Assembly: GCF_900119075.1 (NCBI RefSeq)
Contig: NZ_FPIP01000001.1
Location: 310,001 to 374,000 of the forward strand
DNA from: Ruminococcus flavefaciens
GTDB taxonomy: Bacteria > Bacillota > Clostridia > Oscillospirales > Ruminococcaceae
DNA: 64,000 nt
Direction of reading: 5' to 3'
The position numbers were made by a program, and so were the translations under genes. Below are positions 25,656 through 33,680 of this stretch, in pieces; position 1 is the stretch's first letter, and each line of letters begins with the position of its first letter. The notes below the pieces were generated by a model that did not search any database, was not told where the DNA came from, and saw only the letters and a program-made list of their open reading frames with translations.

Positions 25656-27626
25656 ATGAAAATAGGCGTTGACTATTATCCCGAGCAGTGGGACAGGGCA
25701 TTATGGAAGGCTGACTCAGACCTTATGGCGAAGATAGGCGTAAAGCTTGTCCGTATCGGAGAGTTTGCGTGGTCAAAGCTTGAACCGCGTGACGGTCAGT
25801 TCGACTTTCAGTGGCTTGATGAAGCCATAAGTACTTTTTCGCGCCATGCCATAGGAATAGTTCTCTGCACACCTACAAGCTGTCCGCCGTTATGGATGTA
25901 CGAGACTTATCCCGATATCGTACAGGTAGGCGCTGACGGCAGAAGAATACAGACGGGTATCAGAGGACACAGATGTCTCAATGCGCCTATGTTCCTGTAT
26001 TACGCAAAGCGTATCACAGAGCAGCTTGCAAGGCGGTATGCCAATAATCCTGCAATTGCCGCATGGCAGATAGACAACGAGATAGAGGCTTATCCCTGCA
26101 CCTGCGAGACCTGCCGCGGACTGTTCCGTGACTGGCTCATAGACAAGTATGATACTCTTGAAAACATCAATGCCGCTTTCGGAAACAGCGTATGGAGCGG
26201 AGAATACAGCGATATCGCACAGATAAAGCCGCCCACATCATATCCGAGAGCATGGCAGAATCCTGCCCTTTGCCTTGATTTCGCGCGTTTTTCATCAGAT
26301 ACAGCCGTAAAGTTCGTAAGCGATATGGCTCAGATAATAAAGCGTGAGAATCCAAGAGCAAAGGTCACAACTAATACCTTTTTCTGCGAGAATACTCCCG
26401 ATTTTTACAAGCTTTTCAGTATGCTTGATTTTACATCATACGACAATTATCCGCCTGTTCGCATATCAGGCGATGACAATAATCCCAATTCCCATGCTTT
26501 TGAGCTTGATTTTATGCGCGGACTTAAACAGCGTAATTTCTGGGTAATGGAGCAGCTCAGCGGTGCTACAGGCAGCTGGGCTCCTATGGGACCAACTCCC
26601 AAGCCGGGACAGATAAAGGGCTATGCTATGCAGGCAATGGCTCATGGAGCTGATACTGTCATGCATTTCCGCTGGAGAACTGCCAATAAGGGCGCGGAGA
26701 TGTTCTGGCACGGACTTCTTGACCACAGCAACGTGCCTTCACGGCGCTTTAAAGAATTTGCCGAACTGTGCAGAGAAGCTTCAAAGCTCAGCGTTATCGA
26801 GACTACAGAGCTTGTTTCCGACGTTGCCATACTCTATTCACCTGAAAACGACTGGGCGTTCAGGATACAGCCCCAGACCGAGGGCTTCAATTATCTTGAA
26901 CAGCTGAGATATTTCCACGCAGCCTTTACACGCTACGGCACAAATGTGGATATCATATCTCCAACAGCCGACCTTTCCAAGTACAAGGCAGTAGTTGCAC
27001 CTGCAATGTATGTTTACGACAAGGCTTCTGCCGAGAATATCTACCGTTATGTAATAAAGGGCGGTACGCTTATAATGACAAACCGCAGCGGCGTCAAGGA
27101 CCAGTGCAACAACTGCATTATGGAGCCGCTCCCCACAGTATACCGCGAGATGATAGGCGCGGAAGTCAAGGAGTACGATCCTATCGGCAATACCGAGCAG
27201 ACCATTGCGGACTTCGCAGGAAATAAGTTCACCTGCCGCCAGTGGTGCGATATACTTGAGGTCACTACAGCCCGTGCCTACGCTGAGTACAAGGACAGCT
27301 TCTATGCAGGCAGTGCAGCGGTAACTATGAACCGCTATTGCAGCGGCGTCACATACTACGTGGGTACAATCTGCAATATGGACTTCTACGAAAGCTTTGC
27401 AGGCAATATCATGAAACAGACAGGTATACCTCGCCTTAAAGACCTGCCAAGAGGCGTTGAGGTAACTACAAGGACAAACGGACTTGACGATTATATCTTT
27501 TTCTTCAATAATTCGGAGGAAGAAGCTGATATAACACTTCCAAAGGCAATGTACAGCATTATCGACGGCGGCGAAAGAGAAACTCTTACCTTGAAGCCGT
27601 TCGGTATGGATATTGTCAGAAAGTAG
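25656..27626 (+). CDS. Glycoside hydrolase family 42 beta-galactosidase
   Basis: The product is 656 aa with the GH42 opening (GVDYYPEQWDRALWKADSDL), the acid/base in WQIDNEIE (Glu142) and the nucleophile in WVMEQLSG (Glu299). A trimerisation domain (about 390-590) and a small C-terminal beta domain follow. There is no signal peptide, so it works in the cytoplasm on imported galactosides. Zinc-site-like cysteines occur at PCTCETC (about 145-151). It sits without its own promoter at the end of a long housekeeping operon, seven bases before dtd, which is unusual for a sugar-catabolic gene. Confidence 0.93.
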   Translation: MKIGVDYYPEQWDRALWKADSDLMAKIGVKLVRIGEFAWSKLEPRDGQFDFQWLDEAISTFSRHAIGIVLCTPTSCPPLWMYETYPDIVQVGADGRRIQTGIRGHRCLNAPMFLYYAKRITEQLARRYANNPAIAAWQIDNEIEAYPCTCETCRGLFRDWLIDKYDTLENINAAFGNSVWSGEYSDIAQIKPPTSYPRAWQNPALCLDFARFSSDTAVKFVSDMAQIIKRENPRAKVTTNTFFCENTPDFYKLFSMLDFTSYDNYPPVRISGDDNNPNSHAFELDFMRGLKQRNFWVMEQLSGATGSWAPMGPTPKPGQIKGYAMQAMAHGADTVMHFRWRTANKGAEMFWHGLLDHSNVPSRRFKEFAELCREASKLSVIETTELVSDVAILYSPENDWAFRIQPQTEGFNYLEQLRYFHAAFTRYGTNVDIISPTADLSKYKAVVAPAMYVYDKASAENIYRYVIKGGTLIMTNRSGVKDQCNNCIMEPLPTVYREMIGAEVKEYDPIGNTEQTIADFAGNKFTCRQWCDILEVTTARAYAEYKDSFYAGSAAVTMNRYCSGVTYYVGTICNMDFYESFAGNIMKQTGIPRLKDLPRGVEVTTRTNGLDDYIFFFNNSEEEADITLPKAMYSIIDGGERETLTLKPFGMDIVRK

Positions 27627-27632
27627 GCATAA

Positions 27633-28067
27633 ATGAGGATAGTTTTACAGCGAGTAACCTCTGCAAGTGTAAAGGTAGACGGAAATATCATCGGCGAAAT
27701 AGGTACAGGATTCCTGCTGCTTTTCGGCGTTGGACATGAAGATACCGAGGATGACTGCCGCAGACTTGCGGACAAGATATCGGGACTTCGTATCTTCTCT
27801 GACGAGAATGACAAGATAAACCTTGACCTTGACAGCGTGGGCGGACAGCTTCTTGTGGTTCCGCAGTTTACGCTGTATGCGGACTGCCGCAAGGGCAACA
27901 GACCGAATTTCATACAGGCGGCAAAGCCTGAAAAAGCGAATGCACTGTATGAATATTTCGTGGAGTATCTCCGCAGCAAGGGCAAGCACGTTGAAACAGG
28001 GGAGTTCGGCGCTGATATGAAAGTTGAACTCCTTAATGACGGACCGTTTACGGTAATACTTGAATAA
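27633..28067 (+). CDS. dtd: D-aminoacyl-tRNA deacylase
   Basis: The product is 144 aa and opens with MRIVLQRVTSASVKVDG. The nucleophile-region VPQFTLYAD and the C-terminal Gly-cisPro motif in NDGPFTVILE are both present. It removes D-amino acids wrongly attached to tRNA. Shine-Dalgarno is weak (AGTAGG), so coupling with the GH42 gene is likely. Last gene before the terminator. Confidence 0.95.
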   Translation: MRIVLQRVTSASVKVDGNIIGEIGTGFLLLFGVGHEDTEDDCRRLADKISGLRIFSDENDKINLDLDSVGGQLLVVPQFTLYADCRKGNRPNFIQAAKPEKANALYEYFVEYLRSKGKHVETGEFGADMKVELLNDGPFTVILE

Positions 28068-28070
28068 TTT

Positions 28071-28101
28071 AAAAGCCGCAGATACTTATCTGCGGCTTTT
28101 T
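28071..28101 (+). terminator. Terminator closing the asp23-dtd cluster
   Basis: AAAGCCGCAGAT and ATCTGCGGCTTT pair around ACTT, followed by TTTT. First clear terminator after 14860, so it defines a unit of about 13 kb. Confidence 0.93.
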
Positions 28102-28147
28102 GCATATTATTTCGTGTACTGACAATACTCACCTTTGAGGTGATATT

Positions 28148-29758
28148 ATGGTCAGAAAACGCGGAGAACACGGAGTTCTGATACTTACGGCGATATTTTT
28201 TCTATCATTTACTCTGCTTGTGGGCAATTATTACAGGCTTGCCTTTTATTCACAGGATATCCCTGCGGCGGATTTCAGCAGCAAGATGACTTTAGAGGTA
28301 GGAGAGTGTCAGGGGACGATTTACGACAGGAATATGAAGCCCCTTACAAATGCTGAAACCAAGCATATGGCAGCTGCTGTTCCCTCGGCTCTCAACCGTG
28401 AGGATACGGCGCGTTATGCCGAGGATAAGGAGCAGTTCTACCGTGATTTTGAAAAGGGGGAGCCATTTGTTTTTACCTGTACCGATAATGCTCTTGAAAG
28501 CGAGGGACTGACAGTATTTGAAGTCCCTGTCCGTTACTCCGAAAAACAGACTGCTCGCCATGTAATTGGCTATTTATCGGATAATAAAGGCGTTGACGGA
28601 ATAGAGTACGCCTATGATTCCATACTGCGGAACAGATTCTCCGAGAACAGCGTTACCTATACTGTGGACGGCTTTGGAAACATAATGATAGGCGACGGAA
28701 AAGAGGTATTCCGTACAAAGGCGTACAAAAGCGGAGTTGTGCTCACTCTTGACAGGGATATACAGGAGATATGCGAGAAAAGCGGCAGAAATATCGAAAA
28801 GGGAGCTATCGTCTGCGCAGATATTAAAACGGGTGATATTCTTGCAATGGCGAGCTTTCCAAGTTATGAGCCCGATAATATAGCTGAAGCCTTAAGCGAC
28901 GAGAGATGTCCGCTAATTGACCGTGCCTTGTATTCCTACAGCGTTGGCTCGGTATTCAAGCTTGTAACGGCTTCTTCCGCGCTGGAGCAGGGGCTCGGCG
29001 GATATATGTACGATTGCGGCGGAAGTATCGACGTAGACGGAAAGCTGTTCAACTGCCATAAGCTTGACGGTCACGGCTTGCAGAATATGTCAGAGGCTAT
29101 GACAAACTCCTGCAACACATATTTCATCAGTCTGAGCCGATGTCTTGATATGAAAAAATACAGGCAAATGGCGACATATCTTGGCTTCGGCAAGGAAAAC
29201 TACCTCTGCGCAGGCATAACAGGCTCAGGTGGAGTACTGCCCACAGAAAAGGAGCTCAGCGTTCCTGCTGAGCTGGCAAATTTTGCATTCGGACAGGGCA
29301 AGCTTACGGCAACTCCGTTACAGATAACTCAGCTTACCTGCGCAATTGCAAATAACGGAGAAATGCCTGTACTGAGACTTATAAGAGGACTTACTGCCGA
29401 CGGGACGGAGATAGGCGACGAAAAAAATCCTCAGCTTTCAAAGGTAATGAGTGAGGAAACTGCTAAAGAGCTTCGGCAGATGATGATACTTGCAGTGCGC
29501 GATAACGAGCGTTCAAAGGCAAAAAGCCGAAAGATAAGCGCAGGAGCAAAGACCTCCACGGCTCAGACGGGAAAATACGACGAAAAGGGCGAGGAGCTCT
29601 GCCATGCGTGGATAACGGGCTTTTTTCCTGCAAGACAGCCTAAGTATGCGGTAACAGTTCTCATTGAGGACGGCGGCTACGGAAATGACGCCGCAGCACC
29701 TGTTTTTCGCGAAATTGCGGAGAAAATAAAGGAGCTTAACAGTAAAAAAGCCACTTAA
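28148..29758 (+). CDS. Class B penicillin-binding protein (transpeptidase)
   Basis: The product is 536 aa. One N-terminal membrane helix (about 10-28) anchors an extracytoplasmic PBP dimer region and a transpeptidase domain. Active-site motifs are SVFK (Ser268, Lys271), S-C-N in MTNSCNTYF, and a third motif that reads KTSTA (468-472) instead of the usual KTGTA. The protein is short for FtsI or SpoVD and has no PASTA domains, so it may be a PbpA/SpoVD-like relative used in a special phase of wall synthesis. Shine-Dalgarno GAGGTGA. It has a terminator on either side, so it is monocistronic. Confidence 0.9.
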   Translation: MVRKRGEHGVLILTAIFFLSFTLLVGNYYRLAFYSQDIPAADFSSKMTLEVGECQGTIYDRNMKPLTNAETKHMAAAVPSALNREDTARYAEDKEQFYRDFEKGEPFVFTCTDNALESEGLTVFEVPVRYSEKQTARHVIGYLSDNKGVDGIEYAYDSILRNRFSENSVTYTVDGFGNIMIGDGKEVFRTKAYKSGVVLTLDRDIQEICEKSGRNIEKGAIVCADIKTGDILAMASFPSYEPDNIAEALSDERCPLIDRALYSYSVGSVFKLVTASSALEQGLGGYMYDCGGSIDVDGKLFNCHKLDGHGLQNMSEAMTNSCNTYFISLSRCLDMKKYRQMATYLGFGKENYLCAGITGSGGVLPTEKELSVPAELANFAFGQGKLTATPLQITQLTCAIANNGEMPVLRLIRGLTADGTEIGDEKNPQLSKVMSEETAKELRQMMILAVRDNERSKAKSRKISAGAKTSTAQTGKYDEKGEELCHAWITGFFPARQPKYAVTVLIEDGGYGNDAAAPVFREIAEKIKELNSKKAT

Positions 29759-29771
29759 TTGGGCTTTTTTT
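29744..29771 (+). terminator. Terminator overlapping the end of the PBP gene
   Basis: AAAAAAGCC (29744-29752) pairs with GGCTTTTTT (29762-29770) and the run of T continues. The left arm encodes the last Lys-Lys-Ala codons and the TAA stop lies in the loop. Confidence 0.8.
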
Positions 29772-29791
29772 CAGAAAAATTTATAAACCCA

Positions 29792-29820
29792 TTGACTTTT
29801 TAAGGAAACAGCGCTATAAT
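29792..29820 (+). promoter_or_regulatory. SigA-type promoter of the alaS operon
   Basis: TTGACT (29792-29797), a 17-base spacer, and TATAAT (29815-29820). Transcription would begin about 29827, at the base of the T-box leader. Confidence 0.9.
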
Positions 29821-29826
29821 ATTAAA

Positions 29827-30043
29827 TGTATAGCGTTGACGGGATTGACTGTCTGTATGCGGAGCTCAGAGAAAAGGCGTTTGGTGCGAGCCTTTATCCG
29901 CAGGGCAGGTGCTCCCCCCGAGCTACCCTTGGAAACAAGGGCGTAATTCTGCGTTAAAGATGTATGAGGAGAAAACAGCGGTTTTCTCAAATTTGGGTGG
30001 TACCACGAGAGCCTTCGTCCCATTTGGCGGCGGGGCTTTTTTT
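29827..30043 (+). ncRNA. T-box leader (tRNA-Ala responsive riboswitch) with terminator
   Basis: The conserved T-box GGGTGGTACCACG is at 29995-30007, followed by an intrinsic terminator (AGCC...GGCT stem, T run at 30037-30043). Upstream are a Stem I-like region with AGAGA and GGTG-type motifs, a CCCTTG-GAAA-CAAGGG hairpin (29926-29941) and a GAGAAAAC...GTTTTCTC hairpin. A plausible Ala specifier codon is GCT at 29922-29924 in GAGCTACCC; this is inferred, GCT at 29911 is an alternative. Uncharged tRNA-Ala should bind and favour the antiterminator, turning on alaS. No other terminator is seen until 41262, so the switch may gate ten genes. Confidence 0.95.
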
Positions 30044-30084
30044 GTATTGCTAAGTTTTATATTTTTATTAAAGGAGATATATTT

Positions 30085-32715
30085 ATGCAGTGGACAGGTC
30101 TTAACGATCTACGTGAAAAGTATCTTTCGTTCTTCGAGAGCAAGAACCATACGAGAATGGCAAGCGCCTCTCTCGTTCCTCAGGGAGACAAGAGCCTTCT
30201 CCTTATCAATTCAGGTATGGCTCCTCTTAAAAAGTTCTTCCTGGGACAGGCTACTCCTCCAAACAAGAGAGTGACGACCTGTCAGAAGTGTATCAGAACT
30301 CCTGATATCGAAAGTGTTGGTAAGACAGCACGTCACGGTACATACTTCGAGATGCTGGGTAACTTCTCATTTGGTGATTACTTCAAGACTGAGGCTATCG
30401 AGTGGGCTTGGGAGTTCCTTACAAAGACTCTTGCTATCCCTGCCGAGAAGCTCTGGATAACTATTTTCGAGAGCGATGACGAAGCAGAGCAGATATGGGA
30501 GAACCACATCGGTATCCCTCATGACAGAATTATCCGTCTCGGCAAGAAGGACAACTTCTGGGAGCACGGCTCAGGTCCATGCGGTCCATGTTCAGAGATA
30601 CACTTTGACCGCGGCGAGGCTTACGGTCCTTTCGAGAGCTTCGAGCAGGCAAGCGACTGCGACAGAGTCATCGAGATATGGAACCTCGTATTCAGCCAAT
30701 TCGACAGCGACGGCGAAGGTCACTACGCTGAAATGAAGAACAAGAACATCGACACAGGTATGGGACTTGAGAGACTTGCTTGTGTTATGCAGGGCGTTGA
30801 CAATATCTTCGAGGTAGATACTGTTCAGAACATAATGAAGCATATCTCAAAGATAGCTGGCATCGAGTACAAGAAGGACGCCAAGAAGGACGTTTCTCTC
30901 CGTGTTATTACAGACCACATCAGAAGCACTACTTTCATGGTAGGCGACGGTATCCTTCCTTCAAACGAAGGACGCGGATATGTTCTCCGCCGTCTGCTGA
31001 GAAGAGCTGCCCGTCACGGCAGACTCTTAGGCGTTACAAGACCATTCCTCACAGAGGTATGCGATACAGTTATCAATGAGAACGCAAATGCTTACCCAGA
31101 GCTTGGTGAAAAGCGCGACTACATCAAGAAGATAATCGGCGTTGAGGAAGAAGCCTTCGCTAAGACAATCGACAAGGGTACAGAGCTCCTCAATCAGTTC
31201 ACAGACAAGCTTGCTGCTGAGGGCGGCAAAGTCCTCTCAGGCGACGACGCATTCAAGCTTTCCGATACATATGGTTTCCCGATTGATCTTACAGAGGAGA
31301 TTTGTGAGGAAAAGGGCTATACAGTAGACCGCGACCGCTTCACAGAGCTGGCAAAGGAGCAGAGAGCAAGAGCCAAGGCTGACCACGCTGCAAAGGCAGG
31401 CTCATCATGGGCTGACAACAGCATAAAGGTAGACGCTCCTGCAACTGTATTCACAGGTTATACTTCATTTGAGGCTGACGGCGCAGAAGTCCTTGCTATT
31501 TACAAGAACGGCAATGAGATAGAGACTGCTGTTGAGGGCGACGATGTTGTTATCGTTCTCGATGTTACACCTTTCTACGCTGAGAGCGGCGGACAGGTAG
31601 GCGATACAGGTATGCTGCTCAACGGAGCTAATATCGCTTCTGTTGACGATACTATCAAGTCTGAGGGACATTTCCTCCACGTTGCTACAGTTGAGCAGGG
31701 AAGTATCTCCAAGGGTGACAAGGTCCTTGCCCAGATTGAAAAGGACAGAAGAATGTCTATCATGCGCAATCATACCACAGCACATCTTCTCCAGAATGCT
31801 CTGAGACAGGTTCTCGGCGACCACGTTCATCAGGCTGGTCAGCTTGTAAACGAAAAGGCTTGCCGTTTTGACTTCAACCACTTCAGTGCTATGACCGACG
31901 AGGAGATAGCAAGGGTTGAGGATATCGTAAACGGCTATATTTTCAGCAATATGCCTGTTACAATGCAGGAAATGCCTATCGAAGAGGCTCGAAAGCTCGG
32001 TGCTATGGCTCTCTTCGGTGAGAAGTACGGCAATACAGTAAGAGTTGTTACCGCAGGTCCTTCTATTGAGTTCTGCGGAGGTACACATCTTTCAAATACA
32101 GCACAGATAGGACTTTTCAAGATAGTTTCCGAGAGCTCTGTTGCAGCAGGCGTAAGACGTATCGAGGCTGTTACAGGCGCAGGCGTTCTTGAGCTTATGA
32201 ACGGCTTCAAGGATACTATCCTCCGCTCTGCAAAGGCTCTCAAGCTTGCAAATGTAAGCGAGCTTCCAGAAAAGTGCGCAGCTATTGCAGCTGAGTCAAA
32301 GGAGAAGGACAAGAAGATAGAGAGCCTTACACAGCAGATCGCAAACTCCAAGACAGCTGCCCTCTTTGACAATGCTAAGGAAGTCGGCGGTATCAAGATA
32401 GTTTCCGCACGTATGGACGGCTCTGCTCCAGACGCACTCAGAAAGCTGGGTGACAGTGTAAAGGACAAGGAAGAGGCGATCATTGCTCTCTTTGCAGGCA
32501 CAATTGGTGAAAAGGGTACATTCTACTGCGTATGTACAAAGGACGCTGTTGCCAAGGGCGCTAACGCTGGCAAGATAGTCCGCGAGATAGCTGCCGTAAC
32601 AGGCGGTAAGGGCGGCGGAAAGCCCGACGGTGCTATGGCAGGTGCAGGCGACATTGCCAAGATAGACGAGGCAATGGCTAAGTTTGCAGACGTAGTTGCC
32701 GATACAATTAAGTAA
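30085..32715 (+). CDS. alaS: Alanyl-tRNA synthetase
   Basis: The product is 876 aa, full length. The class II catalytic core begins at MQWTGLNDLREKYLSFFESK, with motif 2 in TCQKCIRTPDIESVGKTARH. The editing domain has zinc ligands in RNHTTAHLLQNALR and FCGGTHLSNT, and the C-Ala domain ends with the GGGKPDGAMAGAG glycine-rich motif. It charges tRNA-Ala and clears mischarged Ser/Gly. It is controlled by the T-box just upstream. Codon use is strongly biased, as for a highly expressed gene. Confidence 0.98.
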   Translation: MQWTGLNDLREKYLSFFESKNHTRMASASLVPQGDKSLLLINSGMAPLKKFFLGQATPPNKRVTTCQKCIRTPDIESVGKTARHGTYFEMLGNFSFGDYFKTEAIEWAWEFLTKTLAIPAEKLWITIFESDDEAEQIWENHIGIPHDRIIRLGKKDNFWEHGSGPCGPCSEIHFDRGEAYGPFESFEQASDCDRVIEIWNLVFSQFDSDGEGHYAEMKNKNIDTGMGLERLACVMQGVDNIFEVDTVQNIMKHISKIAGIEYKKDAKKDVSLRVITDHIRSTTFMVGDGILPSNEGRGYVLRRLLRRAARHGRLLGVTRPFLTEVCDTVINENANAYPELGEKRDYIKKIIGVEEEAFAKTIDKGTELLNQFTDKLAAEGGKVLSGDDAFKLSDTYGFPIDLTEEICEEKGYTVDRDRFTELAKEQRARAKADHAAKAGSSWADNSIKVDAPATVFTGYTSFEADGAEVLAIYKNGNEIETAVEGDDVVIVLDVTPFYAESGGQVGDTGMLLNGANIASVDDTIKSEGHFLHVATVEQGSISKGDKVLAQIEKDRRMSIMRNHTTAHLLQNALRQVLGDHVHQAGQLVNEKACRFDFNHFSAMTDEEIARVEDIVNGYIFSNMPVTMQEMPIEEARKLGAMALFGEKYGNTVRVVTAGPSIEFCGGTHLSNTAQIGLFKIVSESSVAAGVRRIEAVTGAGVLELMNGFKDTILRSAKALKLANVSELPEKCAAIAAESKEKDKKIESLTQQIANSKTAALFDNAKEVGGIKIVSARMDGSAPDALRKLGDSVKDKEEAIIALFAGTIGEKGTFYCVCTKDAVAKGANAGKIVREIAAVTGGKGGGKPDGAMAGAGDIAKIDEAMAKFADVVADTIK

Positions 32716-32721
32716 TATAAC

Positions 32722-32738
32722 GGGCGGCTATGCCGCCC
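32722..32738 (+). other. GC-rich intergenic hairpin between alaS and the HIT gene
   Basis: GGGCGGC-TAT-GCCGCCC, not followed by a U tract. More likely an mRNA processing or stability element than a terminator. Confidence 0.6.
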
Positions 32739-32766
32739 ACGTAATAAATGATAAAGGAGAATCAAT

Positions 32767-33120
32767 ATGGACTGTTTATTCTGTAAGATCATCGACGGCG
32801 AGATACCAAGCACAAAGGTATACGAGGACGAATTCGTATTCGCATTCAAGGACATCGCTCCTATCGCACCCGTTCACTATCTCATCATTCCAAAGGTACA
32901 TATCTCCTGCGCAAACGAGATAACTGAGGAAAACTCAAATGCTGTAGCAAAGGTATTCGAGGCTGCTGCAAAAATTGCAAAGGCTGAGGGTATCGAGAGC
33001 TACCGTATCATAAATAACTGTGGCGATGATGCCGGTCAGACTGTTAAGCACCTGCACTTCCATATGCTTGCAGGCGTAAAAATGGGCTGGGGACCTGAGT
33101 CTCTGGGCAAGACAGAATAA
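32767..33120 (+). CDS. HIT family protein (HinT-like purine nucleoside phosphoramidase)
   Basis: The product is 117 aa with the histidine triad in VKHLHFHMLAG and the N-terminal CLFCKIIDGEIPS signature of the HinT branch. It hydrolyses AMP-N phosphoramidates and can clear aminoacyl-adenylates made by aminoacyl-tRNA synthetases, which fits its place right after alaS. Shine-Dalgarno AAAGGAG. Confidence 0.94.
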   Translation: MDCLFCKIIDGEIPSTKVYEDEFVFAFKDIAPIAPVHYLIIPKVHISCANEITEENSNAVAKVFEAAAKIAKAEGIESYRIINNCGDDAGQTVKHLHFHMLAGVKMGWGPESLGKTE

Positions 33121-33130
33121 GGAGGCAGCT

Positions 33131-33670
33131 ATGGCTAATACATATAAAATGACTATTGCCGGGCTTGAAAGGGAGCTTCCTATCTGTCCGCTCAATGATA
33201 AGATAGATATTGCGGCTTTCGTTATGTTCTCAGATGTTGAGCTTACCGTAAAGGCTGCTGAACAGCTTCTTGGAAAGTCTCCGTATTTCGATATTATCCT
33301 CACTGCCGAGTCAAAGGGCATACCGCTTGCTTACGAAATGGCAAGACAGAGCAGCAAGCGCTATGTTGTTGCAAGAAAGTCTGTAAAGCTCTATATGACC
33401 GAGCCTATTTCAGTAAGCGTCAAGTCCATAACAACTGCTGCTGAGCAGACGCTTTACCTCTCACAGGAAAAAGCAGCAATGCTCAAGGGCAAAAAGGTGC
33501 TTATCGTTGACGACGTTATCAGCACAGGCGAGTCACTTCGCGCTCTTGAGGAGCTTGTACACGCGGCAGGCGGTATAATATCGGGCAGATCTGCGGTGCT
33601 TGCAGAGGGCGACGCTGCGGACAGAAAAGATATCTGCTTCTTAGAGAAGCTGCCTCTTTTCTTTAAATAA
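33131..33670 (+). CDS. Phosphoribosyltransferase, adenine phosphoribosyltransferase-like
   Basis: The product is 179 aa with the PRPP-binding motif VLIVDDVISTGESLRAL (about 122-138) and a purine-PRTase fold. Length matches Apt, which makes AMP from adenine. The N-terminal part is divergent from textbook Apt, so a related PRTase or regulator (XPRT/PurR-like) is possible. It follows the HIT gene after 10 bases. Confidence 0.78.
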   Translation: MANTYKMTIAGLERELPICPLNDKIDIAAFVMFSDVELTVKAAEQLLGKSPYFDIILTAESKGIPLAYEMARQSSKRYVVARKSVKLYMTEPISVSVKSITTAAEQTLYLSQEKAAMLKGKKVLIVDDVISTGESLRALEELVHAAGGIISGRSAVLAEGDAADRKDICFLEKLPLFFK

Positions 33671-33680
33671 GGAATAGATT

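Noticed and set aside
31465-32088. Minus-strand frame of 207 codons opposite alaS
   Set aside because: Opposite the editing domain of a full-length alaS with intact motifs; no promoter or ribosome site.
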